Source of the DNA: an uncultured Porphyromonadaceae bacterium
Lineage (GTDB): Bacteria; Bacteroidota; Bacteroidia; Bacteroidales; Muribaculaceae
Length of the DNA stretch: 6,512 nt
Assembly: GCA_902462525.1 (NCBI GenBank)
Contig: CABQCA010000132.1
Coordinates: 1-6,512 of the forward strand
Direction of reading: 5' to 3'
Position 1 is the first letter of the stretch. The number at the start of each line of letters is the position of its first letter. Position numbers and translations under genes: made by a program. Under the pieces are notes generated by a model. That model saw only the letters and a program-made list of their open reading frames with translations. It made no database searches and was not told the origin of the DNA. Positions 1-5,450 of this stretch are shown here, piece by piece.

Positions 1-209
1 TGCTTCCTAAAGTTTAGCGGACAGTAATAATTTAAATTCAAACACTCTCTAAGAGACCGCGATTTTTTCATCTTCCGGCTCGTCAAACTATGTGCCTAAA
101 TTTTTAACACTCTAATCTCTTATTTTAACAAATGTACCGGAAATCCAGCTTGACCCGTTATTGACATGGGGCGGAGACTTTTCGCGTAGACTTTTCCCGA
201 GCAGACTTT
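1..209. other. AT-rich intergenic stretch with no supportable gene
   Basis: I see no credible coding region here on either strand: all frames are broken by frequent stops and no protein motif is recognisable. The stretch is AT-rich and lies beyond the broken integrase. Its only visible structure is the set of short direct repeats at 175-211 and a motif near the left edge (about 11-26, TTTAGCGGACAGTAAT) that could be part of a mobile-element end, which I cannot verify. The region is best read as decayed accessory DNA next to a chromosomal operon. Confidence 0.5.
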
Positions 210-211
210 TC
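175..211. repeat. Three short direct repeats AGACTTTTC
   Basis: The 9-bp word AGACTTTTC occurs at 175-183, 188-196 and 203-211, with repeat starts 13 and 15 bp apart. Read on the minus strand, the word is GAAAAGTCT and lies just downstream of the integrase remnant. Clustered short direct repeats beside an integrase gene can be arm-type recombinase sites, but chance or a decayed tandem duplication is equally possible. The repeats themselves are certain; their function is not. Confidence 0.5.
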
Positions 212-291
212 AATAGTTTTCGATGGCTTCAATGAAAGGAGCGTCGGCATGTTCGCAAGAGCGAAGTGGATAAAGCTCGACGGGGGCGCAT

Positions 292-600
292 TCATCTTTT
301 CGGCTGACCGATGAGAGCCAAGAGTCCATCGTTGAGCGGTATGACAACTCCACTGGCTGCGCTATGTGCTTTGGTTTTGCTCTGCTCGAATTTCAGCAGC
401 TTGTTTGAATAATCGACATTGGCATAGGTGAGGTTTTTGACATCGCACCAGCGGAGGCCGCAGTACAAGCAAAAGATGAAGGCACGGCGAATGTCGGGAT
501 TCTCCTTGTCATAGTGCGTGGCAACGAGCGTGGTTATTTCGGAGAAGCAATAAGATAGGGTCAAGCCGAATGTGTCGTGTTTTGCGGCACATTTTTTTCT
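292..600 (-). pseudogene. Truncated tyrosine recombinase (integrase) remnant
   Basis: The minus-strand frame reads about 100 codons between stops at 603-601 and 294-292. It contains the box I region of Bacteroidetes phage/conjugative-transposon integrases: RRAFIFCLYCGLRWCDV, with the catalytic Arg in the CGLR motif, followed by the usual FEQSKTKA and VVIPLND segments (the KT region of the catalytic domain). A full protein of this family is about 400 residues. The N-terminal SAM-like DNA-binding domain is absent upstream, and the C-terminal HxxR and Tyr nucleophile are absent downstream. The frame ends right after an A4 run (297-300 as T4). With one A fewer, reading would continue to a stop at 212-210 as KDECAPVELYP..., loosely like the next part of the family. 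No ATG opens the fragment; the only in-frame start candidate is TTG at 564. It is very probably a dead remnant of an integrated element. Confidence 0.8.
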
Positions 601-602
601 TT
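569..602 (+). terminator. Terminator-like hairpin upstream of the Nudix operon
   Basis: AATGTGTCG (569-577) pairs with CGGCACATT (585-593) through a 9-bp stem that includes one G-U wobble. The loop is 7 nt, and a run of seven T then CTTT follows at 592-602. This has the form of a plus-strand intrinsic terminator, although the last two pairs use the start of the T-run. No plus-strand gene to the left is visible, so it may be left over from a lost neighbour or may insulate the downstream promoter. Confidence 0.4.
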
Positions 603-711
603 AAAATGGGAAATCAGGGAGCTGCCGTATAGGAGGAGCAATAGTTTATGGGGCTGGAATCGTTGCGAAATGTTAAAAATGGCTGAGTGTGTCATTTTTA
701 CGCAAAAATAT

Positions 712-742
712 TTTGTTGCGTCGAAAAGACGCATTATCTTTG
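712..742 (+). promoter_or_regulatory. Bacteroidetes-type promoter of the Nudix-VWA operon
   Basis: TTTG at 712-715 (-33 element) is followed after exactly 19 bp by TATCTTTG at 735-742, a perfect TAnnTTTG -7 element. Transcription would start near 748, leaving a leader of about 15 nt before the ATG at 763, with no Shine-Dalgarno sequence. The spacer is occupied by one palindrome, and the -7 element and start point by another, so this promoter is almost certainly repressible. Confidence 0.75.
716..734. promoter_or_regulatory. Operator 1: TTGCGT-N7-ACGCAT palindrome
   Basis: TTGCGT (716-721) and ACGCAT (729-734) flank a 7-bp centre; the inner bases GTC/GAC also pair. The site exactly fills the gap between the -33 and -7 elements. 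Its half-sites and 7-bp spacing match operator 2, with centres 24 bp apart. Nudix regulators of the NrtR/AraR type are known to bind palindromes of about 21 bp near promoters. That the adjacent Nudix protein is the binder is inferred from position. Confidence 0.65.
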
Positions 743-759
743 CGTCAAAATAACGCAAA
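739..759. promoter_or_regulatory. Operator 2: TTTGCGT-N7-ACGCAAA palindrome
   Basis: This is a perfect inverted repeat of 7-bp arms (739-745 and 753-759) around a 7-bp AT-rich centre, 21 bp in all. It overlaps the last four bases of the -7 element and the predicted start of transcription, and ends 3 bp before the Nudix ATG. The length and symmetry agree with NrtR/AraR-family operators. A protein bound here would block initiation, so autorepression is the simplest reading. Confidence 0.7.
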
Positions 760-762
760 TAT

Positions 763-1551
763 ATGAATTCAGAGCTAAAGAAATATTGCTACGAGTATCC
801 GCGACCGTCGCTGACAGCCGACTGTGTGATTTTCGGTTTTACCGGAAAGACTATCAAGGTTCTTCTTGTTGAGCGCGGTGTCGAGCCGTTTCTTGGCTAC
901 TGGGCACTCCCCGGAGGATTTATGAAGATGGAGGAGACAATCGATGAGGCTGCTCTCCGAGAACTCCGGGAGGAAACAGGTCTGTCGGATGTCTACCTTG
1001 ATCAGTTCAGGGTGTACAGCCGCACTGACCGCGATCCCCGGGGCAGAGTAGTGACGGTGGCCTTCATCGCACTTGTGCGGCCGGAACAGAGCCGCATTTT
1101 AGCAGGCGACGACGCTGCGAAAGCCATGTGGTTCGAAGCGGATATGCTTCCGCCGCTTGCTTTCGACCATGCTGAAATCATCGGCGATGCCCGCGAGCAC
1201 CTCACGGAGATTCTGCGGGTAAAGCCAGTGGCATTCCAGCTTCTGAGCCGGAAATTCACCATCGGCGAACTTCAGACATTGTATGAGGTGATAAACGGAG
1301 CACAGTACGACCGCCGCAATTTCCTCCGGACGGCAGTCGATTCGTCGGTCATTTCTGAAGTGGAGGATGACGATGATATTATCACTGTTTCCGACGGGTG
1401 TATGTGCGGTAGCAGTGCCGGCGAGCGAACTTCCGGACGGCAGCCTAAGCTCTATATGGCATCCGAACCTCCTTCCGGAGCTGAAGAGCCTGATAGATCT
1501 TCGCGAAAGGGCTCTACCAAAGGTCTGTTCGATTTCTTTTTCAGAAAATAA
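763..1551 (+). CDS. Nudix-family transcription regulator (NrtR/AraR-like)
   Basis: This 262-residue protein joins an N-terminal Nudix domain (about 15-145) to a C-terminal winged-helix domain (about 152-232). The Nudix box is complete: G52, E58, then R66-E67-L68 and E70-E71-T72-G73-L74, matching Gx5Ex7REUxEExGU. The segment LLSRKFTIGELQTLYEVING followed by DRRNF is the hallmark of the DNA-binding domain of Nudix regulators. Known relatives sense ADP-ribose (NrtR, NAD metabolism) or arabinose (AraR of Bacteroides). The effector here is unknown, and the intact box leaves hydrolase activity possible. An acidic run (EDDDD, 201-205) and a CMC motif sit in the wing region. A Ser/Pro/Gly-rich tail (about 233-254) ends in GLFDFFFRK, which is not usual for the family. 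The ATG at 763 follows directly on the operator array. The gene probably represses its own operon and is followed after 85 bp by the VWA gene. Confidence 0.88.
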   Translation: MNSELKKYCYEYPRPSLTADCVIFGFTGKTIKVLLVERGVEPFLGYWALPGGFMKMEETIDEAALRELREETGLSDVYLDQFRVYSRTDRDPRGRVVTVAFIALVRPEQSRILAGDDAAKAMWFEADMLPPLAFDHAEIIGDAREHLTEILRVKPVAFQLLSRKFTIGELQTLYEVINGAQYDRRNFLRTAVDSSVISEVEDDDDIITVSDGCMCGSSAGERTSGRQPKLYMASEPPSGAEEPDRSSRKGSTKGLFDFFFRK

Positions 1552-1636
1552 TCCAAATTGTCGAACCATTAATAATCTTACTAAACTTTCGCAATCTCAA
1601 ATTGAAAACTTGCGGAACTTAAATTATCTTACACTT
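1552..1636 (+). promoter_or_regulatory. Nudix-VWA gap with imperfect inverted repeat
   Basis: The 85-bp gap has no terminator, which supports co-transcription of the two genes. It contains TTTCGCAA (1587-1594) and TTGCGGAA (1610-1617), an inverted repeat with one mismatch. The core CGCAA...TTGCG words resemble the operator half-sites upstream of the Nudix gene but are 15 bp apart. A weak promoter around 1558-1590 (TTG, then TAAACTTTC) falls short of the -7 consensus. A secondary regulatory site is possible but unproven. Confidence 0.25.
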
Positions 1637-2320
1637 ATGAAGAAGACCACAGTATTCAATCTCATCATTCTTGATGAAAGCGGATCGATGTCGTCGGTAA
1701 CGCGCCAGACCGTAGATGGCTGCAACGAGACTCTCAACCTGATTCGTTCGCTTGAAGCTGCCCACAGCGACACTCAGCGCAATCTTGTGAGCATCTATCT
1801 TTTTCAGACGAATGCTCAGGTGCCGTCGCGTTATGTAGCCAAGAACAAGCCAATCGCAGAAGTGGACAATATGACAGATCAGGTCTACAAACCCTGGGGC
1901 GGGACTCCGCTTCTTGATGCAGTGGGTGCCACATTGGTTGATCTTGAGGCTGTAGCCTCGACCCATGAAGACGCTACAGGTACTGTGACCATCATTACTG
2001 ACGGCGAAGAAAATTCCTCGATCCGCTATAGTTGGAAACAAGTGTCGGGTATAATTTCCCGAATGAAGGAAATGGGTTGGACGTTCAACTTCATCGGTGC
2101 CAATATCGATGTCAAGCGAGTGTCGAGCCGCATGAATATCGACAATTCGATGGCTTTTACCAACGATGTGGATGGCACAAGGGCTATGTTTGCGAGGTAC
2201 AACGATTGTCTGCGCAACTATGAAGAGTCGCGAATCGCCGAGGAAGAGGCGATGGCCGACGAGCCGCAGGAAACCCGTGTCAATGCCAGAAAGAAACGTG
2301 CGTTCGGCTTTTTCAAATAA
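1637..2320 (+). CDS. Small cytoplasmic VWA-domain protein with complete MIDAS
   Basis: The 227-residue product is a nearly free-standing von Willebrand factor A domain. All metal-ion-dependent adhesion site (MIDAS) elements are present: D13-x-S15-x-S17 in LDESGSM, T90 in GGTPL, and D122 in ITDGEEN. It should therefore bind Mg2+ and a partner protein through an acidic residue. There is no signal peptide or membrane segment, so it should act in the cytoplasm. After the domain comes a Glu/Ala-rich charged segment (about 194-215) and a basic-aromatic tail, RKKRAFGFFK, echoing the end of the Nudix protein. I chose ATG 1637 because the VWA fold starts there (MKKTTVFNLIILDESGS). The same frame is open back to 1367, but that part overlaps the Nudix gene out of frame and has no domain. 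It is probably the second gene of the Nudix operon. Its cellular role is unknown; related stand-alone VWA proteins (TerY-like) serve as scaffolds in stress systems. Confidence 0.87.
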   Translation: MKKTTVFNLIILDESGSMSSVTRQTVDGCNETLNLIRSLEAAHSDTQRNLVSIYLFQTNAQVPSRYVAKNKPIAEVDNMTDQVYKPWGGTPLLDAVGATLVDLEAVASTHEDATGTVTIITDGEENSSIRYSWKQVSGIISRMKEMGWTFNFIGANIDVKRVSSRMNIDNSMAFTNDVDGTRAMFARYNDCLRNYEESRIAEEEAMADEPQETRVNARKKRAFGFFK

Positions 2321-2343
2321 ATTGTTTATTAAAAATAAACAAT
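2321..2343 (+). repeat. Perfect AT-rich hairpin right after the VWA stop
   Basis: ATTGTTTATT (2321-2330) and AATAAACAAT (2334-2343) are perfect 10-bp arms around AAA. The repeat begins at the base after the stop codon and ends 4 bp before the terminator stem. In RNA it would form a weak stem that could mark or protect the mRNA 3' end. As DNA it could be a protein site. Its symmetry is exact; its function is unknown. Confidence 0.6.
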
Positions 2344-2347
2344 GTCG

Positions 2348-2389
2348 AGAGACGTGCGAGGCGAAGTGGCCTGCACGTCTCTTTTTTTT
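2348..2389 (+). terminator. Strong intrinsic terminator of the Nudix-VWA operon
   Basis: AGAGACGTGC (2348-2357) pairs perfectly with GCACGTCTCT (2373-2382). An inner AGGC/GCCT stem and a 6-nt loop extend it, with one bulged G. A run of eight T (2382-2389) follows, then a second T-rich tract. This separates the operon from the malic enzyme gene. Confidence 0.9.
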
Positions 2390-2413
2390 ATCTTTTTTAA
2401 GATGCTTATTTTG

Positions 2414-2444
2414 ATTGCATGTTATACTTTTTTTGTTAATTTTG
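2414..2444 (+). promoter_or_regulatory. Promoter of the malic enzyme gene
   Basis: TAATTTTG at 2437-2444 is a perfect TAnnTTTG -7 element. The best-spaced -33 candidate is ATTG at 2414-2417 (19 bp); a better match, TTTG at 2410-2413, is 23 bp away. Transcription should start near 2450, giving a leader of about 50 nt. Confidence 0.6.
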
Positions 2445-2449
2445 ATGTT

Positions 2450-2481
2450 GTAAAACATAAGAGGAAACAAAAGTGTTTTAC
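2450..2481 (+). promoter_or_regulatory. Inverted repeat in the malic enzyme leader
   Basis: GTAAAACA (2450-2457) and TGTTTTAC (2474-2481) form perfect 8-bp arms separated by 16 bp, with a further possible G-U pair inside. The left arm lies at the predicted transcription start. The structure could be an operator for an unidentified regulator or a stem-loop at the very 5' end of the mRNA. It ends 22 bp before the ATG. Confidence 0.4.
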
Positions 2482-2503
2482 TCATAACCAATAAGTATCT
2501 GAG

Positions 2504-3832
2504 ATGAAAAAGATTCTGAGTTCCGACAAGGCGAAGGCACTCGCCTATCATCGCTATCCGCGCCCCGGCAAAATTGAAGTGTTGCCCACAAAACCGTTTG
2601 ATACTCCCGAGGATTTGTCGCTGGCCTATTCGCCCGGTGTCGCATTTCCGTGTCTTGAGATAGCGAACAATGTGGAGAATGTGTATAAATACACCGACCG
2701 CGGCAATCTTGTGGCTGTGATTTCCAACGGTACGGCTGTCCTTGGCCTTGGGAATATCGGAGCGGAGGCGTCGAAGCCTGTGATGGAAGGCAAGGCTCTG
2801 CTTTTCAAAATATTTGCGGGTCTGAACTCTTTCGATCTTGAAATTAATGAGACTGATCCCCGGAAGTTTGTCGATATAGTTCGTTCGCTCTCACCCGGCT
2901 TCGGCGGCATCAACCTCGAGGACATCAAAGCCCCGGAATGTTTTGAGATAGAAGAGGCTCTTAAGAGAGAGTGTGATATTCCTGTGATGCACGACGACCA
3001 GCATGGCACCGCTGTGATTTCCGGCGCTGCCCTTATCAACGCTCTCAAGGTTCAGAACAAGGCCATAGAAGATGTTCGTCTTGTAGTGAACGGTGCCGGG
3101 GCCGCTGCCATAGCATGTACGCGGCTGATGATTGCGCTGGGCGTGGACCCTGCGAAGGTTGTGATGTGCGACAGCCACGGAGTGATTTATAAAGGCCGAG
3201 CCGGACTCAACCCCGAGAAAGAACAATTTGCCATCGGTTTCGACGGCCGTACGACACTTGCCGATGCCGTTTCGGGGGCCGATGTTTTTCTTGGACTATC
3301 TGTTGCAGATGTTCTTACGCCCGAGATGCTGGCCTCAATGGCCGAGCGTCCTATAGTGTTCGCTCTTGCCAACCCATCGCCTGAGATAGCGCGTGACAAA
3401 GCTCTTGCCACCCGTCGCGATCTTGTTTATGCTACGGGGCGCAGCGACTATCCCAATCAGATTAATAATGTGCTTGGTTTTCCCTATATTTTCCGCGGAG
3501 CTCTCGACTGCCGTGCCACCGACATCAACGAGGCCATGAAGATTGCAGCCGCGCATGCTATTGCCGCTCTTGCCCGCGAGGCGGTCCCCGATTCGGTGAA
3601 AGAACTCTATGGAGTGAGCGGTCTCGAATTCGGCCCGGACTATATACTGCCCAAGCCTTTTGACCGCCGTCTGCTCACGGCAGTTCCGCCAGCCGTGGCG
3701 CAGGCTGCCGCCGACAGCGGTGTCGCCAGAGCTCCAATCACCGATCTTAAGCGCTACGCCAGCACATTGAGTCACTATGTAGTGGAGACCGACGAGCATA
3801 TGCGCCGCTATATCGACGCAACCGCCGGATAA
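2504..3832 (+). CDS. maeB: NADP-type malic enzyme lacking the PTA domain
   Basis: Malic enzyme decarboxylates malate to pyruvate and CO2 while reducing NAD(P)+, linking C4 acids to pyruvate and supplying NADPH in the cytoplasm. The 442 residues cover the complete catalytic part. SLAYSPGVA contains the catalytic Tyr42, and KPVMEGK (91-97) the catalytic Lys region. NLEDIKAPE (137-145) and HDDQHGT (163-169) supply metal ligands. GAGAAA (197-202) is the Rossmann loop, followed by NPSPE (290-294) and GRSDYPNQINN (312-322). MaeB proteins of Bacteroidales usually run to about 760 residues with a C-terminal phosphotransacetylase-like regulatory domain. This one stops (TAATAA, two in-frame stops) after RRYIDATAG, at the domain junction, and the next 76 bp encode no continuation before gltX. 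It has its own promoter and no clear terminator. The cofactor preference (NADP versus NAD) is assigned from the family only. Confidence 0.9.
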   Translation: MKKILSSDKAKALAYHRYPRPGKIEVLPTKPFDTPEDLSLAYSPGVAFPCLEIANNVENVYKYTDRGNLVAVISNGTAVLGLGNIGAEASKPVMEGKALLFKIFAGLNSFDLEINETDPRKFVDIVRSLSPGFGGINLEDIKAPECFEIEEALKRECDIPVMHDDQHGTAVISGAALINALKVQNKAIEDVRLVVNGAGAAAIACTRLMIALGVDPAKVVMCDSHGVIYKGRAGLNPEKEQFAIGFDGRTTLADAVSGADVFLGLSVADVLTPEMLASMAERPIVFALANPSPEIARDKALATRRDLVYATGRSDYPNQINNVLGFPYIFRGALDCRATDINEAMKIAAAHAIAALAREAVPDSVKELYGVSGLEFGPDYILPKPFDRRLLTAVPPAVAQAAADSGVARAPITDLKRYASTLSHYVVETDEHMRRYIDATAG

Positions 3833-3847
3833 TAAACGGATACTCTT

Positions 3848-3878
3848 TTTGCAGATTTAAGGATATTTTGTATTTTTG
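3848..3878 (+). promoter_or_regulatory. Promoter of gltX-waaA
   Basis: TTTG at 3848-3851 and TATTTTTG at 3871-3878 are separated by exactly 19 bp, a textbook Bacteroidetes -33/-7 pair. The start point would be near 3884, leaving a leader of about 25 nt that is A-rich just before the ATG and has no Shine-Dalgarno sequence. No terminator hairpin is visible between the malic enzyme stop and this promoter, so some readthrough from upstream is possible. Confidence 0.75.
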
Positions 3879-3908
3879 CAAACGCTAAACAAAAGTCTGT
3901 AAAAAGAA

Positions 3909-5450
3909 ATGTCGACAGAACCAAGAGAAGTGCGTGTGCGCTTCGCTCCATCGCCTACGGGCCCGCTTCACATCGGCGGCGTCCGTACGGCACTCTATAA
4001 CTATCTGTTTGCCCGTCAGAACGGCGGCAAAATGATACTGCGAATAGAAGATACGGATAGCCAGCGCTTTGTGCCTGGCGCCGAAGACTATATCAACGAA
4101 GCCCTCGCATGGCTCGGAATAAGCATCGACGAAGGTGTGCGTGAGGGCGGCCCCTACGGGCCATATAAGCAGAGTGAGCGGCGCGACATTTATCGCGAGC
4201 ACGTGAAGATGCTTCTGGACAGCGGAAAGGCTTACATAGCGTTCGACACACCTGCCGAGCTTGAAGCCTGCCGGCAGCAGACGCCAAATTTTCAGTACGA
4301 TGCAAGCACACGCGGATCGCTCCGTAACTCACTTGCCATGGATCCGACTGAGGTGGAGCGTCTTCTCGACGAGGGTGCGCAGTATGTGGTGCGTTTCAAA
4401 ATCGAACCCGGACGCGATGTGGAGGTCAACGACCTTCTCCGTGGAAAGGTGACTATAAAGAGTGATATTCTTGACGATAAAGTTCTCTATAAGAGCGCCG
4501 ATGATCTCCCCACATATCACCTTGCCAATATTGTCGACGATCATCTTATGAAGGTGTCGCATGTTATCCGCGGCGAGGAATGGCTCCCGTCGGCACCCCT
4601 CCATGTGCTTCTTTACGAGGCATTCGGCTGGGCCGACACCGCGCCTGAATTCGTGCATTTGCCGCTGTTGCTGAAGCCGGACGGCAAAGGCAAACTCAGC
4701 AAGCGCGACGGCGACCGTCTCGGTTTTCCTGTATTCCCGCTTGAATGGCATGACCCAAAGAGTGGCGAAACATCGCGCGGTTACCGCGAAAGCGGCTATC
4801 TTCCCGAGGCTGTGGTTAATTTCCTGGCTCTGCTGGGCTGGAATCCCGGTGACGACACCGAGGTTATGACTATCGACGAACTTATTGCCAAGTTCTCATT
4901 CGCACACTGCTCGCGTTCGGGGGCCAAATTTGCATTCGACAAGGCCAAGTGGTTTAACCACACATATATTCAGGCAATGGATGACGCCGTACTTGCTGAA
5001 CTTTTCAAACCCGTGCTCAGTGCGCATGGCGTGAATCCGGCCGATTTCAGCGACGAGTATATAACTGCTGTGACAGGTCTTGTGAAGAGCCGTGTGAACT
5101 TTGTCGGCGAACTGTGGGACAATGCCCGATTCTTTTTCGAGGCTCCAGCCGATTACGACCCCAAGGCAGTGAAAAAGCGCTGGAGCGCCGATATGCCGGC
5201 CAAAATGCTTGAACTGGTGTCGCTCCTCGAAAATACCGCCGATTTCGCAAGTGCATCACTTGAACCGGAGGTTATGTCGTGGATTGAAAGCAACGGCTAC
5301 CATATGGGCAATGTAATGAATGCGTTCCGCCTTGCTGTAGTAGGTGAGTGCAAAGGGCCTCATATGTTCGCAATAACCGATCTTATCGGGCGCGATGAGA
5401 CAGTGAAGCGTCTGCGAGCCGCAGTAGAACGAATACAACCGGCTGAATGA
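3909..5450 (+). CDS. gltX: Glutamyl-tRNA synthetase
   Basis: This class I aminoacyl-tRNA synthetase charges tRNA-Glu with glutamate using ATP. The Rossmann catalytic domain opens with FAPSPTGPLHIGG, the HIGH-type motif at 21-24. GEEW (222-225) follows, and then the KMSKS-type loop KLSKR at 262-266. The region after the KLSKR loop (about 271-300, LGFPVFPLEWHDPKSGE...) is the insert typical of Bacteroidetes GltX. The C-terminal half (about 325-513) is the helical anticodon-binding domain. At 513 residues it is full length for the phylum. The ATG at 3909 puts the HIGH motif at the usual distance from the N terminus and sits behind a good promoter. The zinc-binding Cys cluster found in some GluRS enzymes is not seen. 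The stop codon overlaps the waaA start, so the two genes form an operon. Confidence 0.96.
   Translation: MSTEPREVRVRFAPSPTGPLHIGGVRTALYNYLFARQNGGKMILRIEDTDSQRFVPGAEDYINEALAWLGISIDEGVREGGPYGPYKQSERRDIYREHVKMLLDSGKAYIAFDTPAELEACRQQTPNFQYDASTRGSLRNSLAMDPTEVERLLDEGAQYVVRFKIEPGRDVEVNDLLRGKVTIKSDILDDKVLYKSADDLPTYHLANIVDDHLMKVSHVIRGEEWLPSAPLHVLLYEAFGWADTAPEFVHLPLLLKPDGKGKLSKRDGDRLGFPVFPLEWHDPKSGETSRGYRESGYLPEAVVNFLALLGWNPGDDTEVMTIDELIAKFSFAHCSRSGAKFAFDKAKWFNHTYIQAMDDAVLAELFKPVLSAHGVNPADFSDEYITAVTGLVKSRVNFVGELWDNARFFFEAPADYDPKAVKKRWSADMPAKMLELVSLLENTADFASASLEPEVMSWIESNGYHMGNVMNAFRLAVVGECKGPHMFAITDLIGRDETVKRLRAAVERIQPAE

Noticed and set aside
252..265. Small hairpin TTCGC-AAGA-GCGAA
   Set aside because: A 5-bp stem without a T-run or neighbouring gene end is within what chance produces, so I did not call it a terminator or regulatory site.
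561..758. A 65-codon minus-strand open frame upstream of the Nudix gene
   Set aside because: It runs through the operator palindromes and promoter, has no recognisable motif, and is explained by AT-rich DNA with few stops in that frame.
1099..1569. A 156-codon minus-strand open frame inside the Nudix gene
   Set aside because: It is antisense to a well-supported gene and its translation has no family features.
1367..1636. A longer N terminus for the VWA protein starting at 1367
   Set aside because: It would overlap the Nudix gene by about 185 bp in another frame, adds no domain, and the VWA fold begins exactly at the ATG at 1637.
1619..2551. A 310-codon open frame on the minus strand opposite the VWA gene
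   Set aside because: It lies antisense to a gene with clear VWA motifs, runs through the terminator and into the malic enzyme promoter, and its translation shows no recognisable domain. It is a shadow frame.
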